A DNA stretch of 64,000 bases, taken from NCBI RefSeq assembly GCF_019279795.1, contig NC_056748.1, positions 701,252,095 through 701,316,094 on the forward strand, given 5' to 3'. The position numbers were made by a program, and so were the translations under genes. Shown piece after piece: positions 59,634 through 64,000 of the stretch. The notes below the pieces were generated by a model that searched no databases, was not told where the DNA came from, and saw nothing but the letters and a program-made list of their open reading frames with translations. This DNA comes from Protopterus annectens (Eukaryota; Chordata; Ceratodontiformes; Protopteridae). Positions within the stretch are counted from its first letter, which is position 1. Every line of letters begins with the position of its first letter.

Positions 59634-61200
59634 TCACACTATAATGCCACTATCTAAGTTCATTCCCCTGGGGTATAATGCATGGTACCCAAGAATTATT
59701 CTATGTTCTAACCTACTAAGTTCAATCTTAAAATTACCTGCACAAAAATGTGGTCTTGCCAATACACTGAAAGTAAACCCATCAGTGTTGCCATTATGTG
59801 TTTTAACAAAATGGGAAGCCACAGGACTGTCCATATTACCCCACCTAATGTCCCCTAAATGCTCTAGAATGCAAACCTTAACCTTCCTGGTAGTTTGTCC
59901 TATATACCATAAGGGTGTGATACAATCACATCCTAAAAATGTATACAACCCCAGATGACAATCACATTTCTCAAAGGCTAAATACCTTTTACCATTTATT
60001 TTCATTCCATGCAGGTTTTTGACCTTATCACATACTAAACAACGACCACAGCATTGCATGCCAACATTCATATCAGTCGAATATTCCAATTTTCTGTTTA
60101 ATAATTCTTTCAGATTATTGTACCTGCCATATGAAAAAATAATACGCCTAGGGAACAAATGTCCAATATTTATATCATCACAAACAACATGCCATAATTC
60201 TTTAAGAATATTTTCAACAACTATTGAAAAATCAGAATATCTAGACACAAAAGATATATCTTCTTGTTCAAATGCAATTAACGACTGATAACGATGGCTA
60301 TGATAACCACCCCATCTTAAAGCTTTACCTCTACATAACCTGTTCTTAATACCTAAGAGTACAACCCTCTCATACCCTCTAGATGAAAGTCTTGTAAAAA
60401 TTTCATCACAATCTTCATCCCATAAATCCGGGTCCAAGGTATTCCTTAAAATTCTCTTAAATTCCCCTTCAGGTAAAGCCTTAATCAAATGAGGAGGATG
60501 CATGTTGCTTGCATGCAAAAAGTTGTTAACCGCAGTTGGTTTTCTAAAAGGTTTGTGTTGTACCAAATTGTCCTTCCCTATGTAGAATTCTACATCCAAA
60601 AAATATATATTGCTATGAGAACTTTGTGAGGTAAATTTTAGCACATGCGTGTTATTATTCAAATGTTCCATGAATTTTTCAAACAAAGAAACATCACCCC
60701 TACAAACAAAAATAAGATCATCAATGTAACGTCTATAAAAGACAACATTATTCACAAAAAAATTATTTTGAAACATAAATTCTTTTTCGAATTCACCCAT
60801 ATATATTACTGCGTAGGTAGGGGCAAAAGCTGCACCCATAGCGGTCCCCTTGACTTGAAGAAAGAAATCCTTCTTCCACATAAAGTAATTGTGTGTCAAA
60901 CTAAATTCCAACAGTCACAGCAAAAACATGGTACGTGGCCCTTCACCCATCATCTTATTCATGGCCTCCAAGCCCCATCTTTTATTGATATTCATATATA
61001 AAGATGAGACATCAACTGTCACCCAATAAAAATCCTCTTTCCACTCTACCCCATGCAGTGCTTTACACACATCTTCAGTATTTCTCACATGAGAACAAAC
61101 TTTAGAAAGATATTTTTTAAAGTGAAAATCCAACAATTTGTTCACCCTTTCAACAAAAGAGCCTATGCCAGAAATGATAGGTCTTCCTGGCGGATTCGTC
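59634..61200 (-). pseudogene. Penelope-like reverse transcriptase and GIY-YIG nuclease
   Basis: The protein would nick DNA and reverse-transcribe the element RNA there. Reading from the 5' side: PGRPIISGIGSFVERVNKLL, VTVDVSSLYMNI (first catalytic Asp), KGTAMGAAFAPTYAVIYMG, then the catalytic RRYIDDLIFV. The C-terminal half has a CCGRCLVCDK cluster, and the nuclease reads TPLWYIGQTTRKVKVCILEH, RWGNMDSPVASHFVKTHNG. The last 425 residues are open from about 60911 to the stop at 59634. Motif order is that of Penelope-like elements such as Neptune or Poseidon; I cannot choose between them by eye. Confidence 0.88.
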
Positions 61201-61201
61201 A

Positions 61202-62400
61202 TATTCTTGTGAATTTTGGGAATAACATAAATGTACGGGTGACGAGGTTTCTTAACTATTATTTTTTTAACATCATGACTGGTAAAAAACCTAACCTTTC
61301 ACCTCTTTCTAACAATTCAATAAGTTCATCTGAATAAGATTTCAAAGGGTTACTATTCAACTTAACATACGTATCTTCTCCCAACCCAGTTTCCCCCTTT
61401 ATCGGCTGGCTTTACTGATACTCTGTCTAACTTAGTTCTCAACTCTTTTAAAGCCAACCATTCATTTTTACTAAGATTGAATGACCTGTCTTTTCTACAA
61501 AAGTCATTAATTGCTTTTTCAGTGTGAGAATATGCTACATATTCAAACGCATTTATGGCTGAAGAGCATTTAGGAGGAATAAAGGTGCTGTCGCTAGGAA
61601 AACTAGGTATGTCAATATGCCCATAACCCCCCCCCAAATATTTCATCCACACATAGGTTACCACCATCAGTAGTATAGATGTTATCATTTTCGTTGTGCA
61701 ATACATCATCATAATCATAAATACTTAAATTCATTAACTCATCATCTAACTGAATGTTATTATCTGTTTGATTATTTGAAACACATTGGCGTTCGGAAAA
61801 GAACACCCTTAAATTCAATTTACAAACAAACTTCCAAACATCCACTAAAACATCAGCTAGTTGAGGTAACTTAGTCGGTACAAACTTGGTACCTTTAAGT
61901 AAAACTCTAATCATGTCATCAGACAAGGACATACCAGAAAGATTCACCACATTTAAATCATTACAACAGAAATTCTCTACAGCTGTAAAAGTATCGGCAG
62001 TCCAAATTGTCATCAGCTGAACGATTACAGTTATTGGATGCCAATAGTTTGAAAGAATGTAAAAAACTTACTTCTGGTTTTCTGGAAAAGACGAAGAAGC
62101 GGGGGTAACAGCCAACTTACCCTGATTCCTTTTAGACCGAGTTTGCATATTGGAATTAAACTTCCTAACGTTCTGTTCACCTCTCGGATTCTCCACACCA
62201 CCAGTTGAACCATCCAAGACAATGTCTTCAAAAGATACACTTTTCCGACTTCCACCAGTTTCAGCAGACAAACATGAAGAAGCATCCTCACTTCCTCACT
62301 TCCGGTCGCACGTCTCCTATACTTCTGATGAAAACAACGTCCCTACCGTGGCCAATTATACACTTCGTTCTTTTCATAGTCTTTTATATCCCTATTAAGT
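61202..62400 (-). pseudogene. Penelope-like element, N-terminal part
   Basis: Several open stretches precede the reverse transcriptase: one with KAINDFCRKDRSFNLSKNEW and VSVKPADKGGN (a typical lead-in to the Penelope reverse transcriptase), and one with NDLNVVNLSGMSLSDDMIRV. The start of the protein is unclear. Part of the same broken element. Confidence 0.7.
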
Positions 62401-62917
62401 TTAGATTTTTTTCCAACTCATGACATCATTTTCAACCTTAACAATTTTTTCATTGATGTTTTTGAAATTAAGCTGAAAGACATTACATGAAGTCTTATTC
62501 ATCAGTTCCTGTTGTAAATCAGTTATATTTTTGCGCAAATTTTCAATGGTCCTATGGTTTCTTTTGATAAGAATCCTTAACCAATTCAAAGAACATTCTT
62601 GTGCTGCCTACCTCCACTCCAGAAGCAGGTCATTTTCATCTTCGCTAAAACCACCAGCCGGTAGTTTATCAATTCGTAAACCCCTAGGGGTAATGCTAAG
62701 AGCCACATATTTCTCTAAAAACTTAGAGTCATAAAAAATAGTCATTTCCTTGGACATCAAACATTCCAAGCGAACAAAATCTTCCAAATGTGACTCACTG
62801 GCATTCATAGACCATAAGTCAGAGGCGGCTAACTTACGCTCTCTTTCCTTCAACAGTTCAGCAAATAAAAGGTTCTCACCAGTTTGACTTGTTTTTTGTC
62901 ATCAAGGTCTCAGAAGA

Positions 62918-63990
62918 GCAGGGGATGCCCTGTGGGGGTACCTGAGGCTTGGGGTCTGTACGCTTAGAGGGACCGGTAGATGAAGAAGCAGACACAGGAG
63001 CTTGAGGGGAAAGGAAAGGCTAAACCGATGCTGATGTTGTCTTTGGAGACAAAACTCTCCTCATAGCATCGAAGGCAACATGGCTCCGATGAGAAGGAAT
63101 GGACAGACCCGAGAGTACCGTCCGATCCTCCCACACCAAAACCCTGGGCTATGAGCCCAAGGTAGGAGCCGAGCTCATCCAAGCCAAAGCCCCGAGAGGA
63201 AGAGTCGGCACCAACAGATCGGTTCAACTATCCTCCCCGGAGCCGATGGGAGACCGTCGGCTCCTAGAGTCCTCGGTTGGTGCCAAGGACATCTGAGTAG
63301 ATGGAGCCAATAACACCGGTGTGCGTATCAGCTCCAAGGGTTTGACAATCATCGGTTCAGTTTCCTTTGACTCCGAGAGTCCAGTACGGCTCGGAGGAGG
63401 AGTAGACAAATCCGGTTCCGTGGTCTTCGGCACCGATGAGCTGGTCGGGGCTGACAATAATTTGGCAAGTCCTGGTGCCTGTAAAAGCTTCTCACTAGCT
63501 GATCCATGTCCAAATCTGAAAGGCTGACTGAGGACTTAGCTGAATGCACTGAAGGTGCTGACTAGAGCAGAGGAGAAGAAGGAACTTCAAAGACCGGCTC
63601 CAATATTGAGAGTTGGCTCCGAATCAAAGGTACACTCAGTTCTGAGGGCTGTGGAACTGATGACCCTCCTTCTGAAATTTTTGCCTTTTTTGCCACTTTG
63701 TCTGAAGATTTGGATTTTGAGGATTTGGAGGACATGCTAGTATCCTCATGGCTACTCAACACCTCATAAAAGGATCGCTGTAGAAATCCCCTATCTATTA
63801 GCTTCCTCCTTCTCTCCAAGAGGACTCTTGAAGAAAAGGAATGGCAAATGCTGCAAGTGTCTTGGAGGTGTTTAGCCCCCAGACAGTAGACACATTGAAT
63901 GTGTCGGTCAGTGACGGATATTTTCTGCCCACAATCTGGGCATTTTTTGAATCCCGATTTAGGATGGGATTTTTCCTTGTCATCCGACAT
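62918..63990 (-). pseudogene. DIRS copy B, gag-like region, first part
   Basis: It starts at MSDDKEKSHPKSGFKKCPDC with three CxxC-type pairs (CPDC, CVYC, CSIC), then VLLERRRKLIDRG, a basic and Ser/Lys-rich stretch. It matches the copy A start at 53321 (CTEC, CVKC, CTIC). Part of a broken fossil element. Confidence 0.78.
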
Positions 63991-64000
63991 AATTAAGGTA

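Larger units (their letters stand above)
59241..62907 (-). mobile_element. Penelope-like element inside DIRS copy B, with target duplication
   Basis: The direct repeat tctcagaaga lies at 59231-59240 and 62908-62917, a 10 bp target duplication. The element encodes reverse transcriptase and GIY-YIG nuclease on the minus strand (62400-59634). It looks closer to intact than the other Penelope-like copies here, with a few breaks. It belongs to a different subfamily from 44841-54911, with less than half of the residues shared by eye. Confidence 0.88.
55966..64000 (-). mobile_element. DIRS-type retrotransposon, copy B (continues past the window)
   Basis: The left terminal sequence (gaagttatgtacttaccataacg) and internal complementary region (about 56375-56460) parallel copy A. 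The recombinase (57824-56642), RNase H and reverse transcriptase part (58524-57831), and gag-like part (59207-58575 and 63990-62920) follow on the minus strand. A Penelope-like element (59241-62907) interrupts the gag-like part. The right terminus is outside the window. It is more worn than copy A, with more than ten breaks. Confidence 0.88.

Noticed and set aside
1-64000. CRISPR array, operon, phage or bacterial gene cluster
   Set aside because: No spaced identical direct repeats, no Shine-Dalgarno-led operons, and all recognised proteins come from eukaryotic transposable elements.

Overview
The window is a stretch of vertebrate genome made almost wholly of transposable elements. I see no host gene, no rRNA or tRNA gene and no bacterial-type organisation. 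Three CR1 LINEs, four L2-like LINEs, an RTE LINE with a matching SINE, two Gmr1-like Ty3/gypsy elements, two DIRS elements, several Penelope-like copies and a Tc1 transposon together suggest a repeat-rich, non-mammalian, non-avian vertebrate such as a lungfish, amphibian or other fish. That placement is inference from the repeat mixture only.

Layout: 1-17055 is one Gmr1-like LTR element on the minus strand whose 3' LTR is split by a 10.4 kb insert (391-10833). The insert holds a CR1 LINE (minus, 1268-6196) and an L2-like LINE (plus, ending at 10833). 17056-22480 holds an older LTR stub, a degenerate ~690 bp tandem repeat with a SINE in it, CR1 scraps and an L2 remnant. 23100-26890 is a decayed CR1 (plus). 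26949-30805 is a second, shorter Gmr1-like copy (plus). 31028-31818 is a 5'-truncated RTE LINE with a 10 bp target duplication. 32085-33860 is an L2 remnant, followed by a hammerhead-ribozyme-like core at 33953-34015 and a perfect 91 bp tandem duplication at 34591-34772. 36265-40640 is a third CR1 (minus). 41870-42530 is a minisatellite and 43174-43443 a long-hairpin MITE with a 9 bp target duplication.

The right third is a nest of elements. A Penelope-like element (plus, with an inverted partial copy beside it) is cut by a Tc1 transposon (47000-54514), which is itself cut by a DIRS element (47790-53691). The same Penelope-like element is cut again by an L2-like LINE (54912-55965). That LINE is cut by a second DIRS element (from 55966 past the window end), which in turn carries another Penelope-like element (59241-62907) between 10 bp target duplications. 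These junctions give a relative insertion history without any clock.

The most notable items are the integrase-before-reverse-transcriptase order of the Gmr1-like element, the DIRS internal complementary region matching both ends, the shared RTE/SINE tail, the CR1 5' monomer repeat, the L2 3' hairpin, the MITE and the hammerhead-like core. I found no convincing multi-gene system of a new type. All coordinates of decayed elements are approximate and were read by eye.
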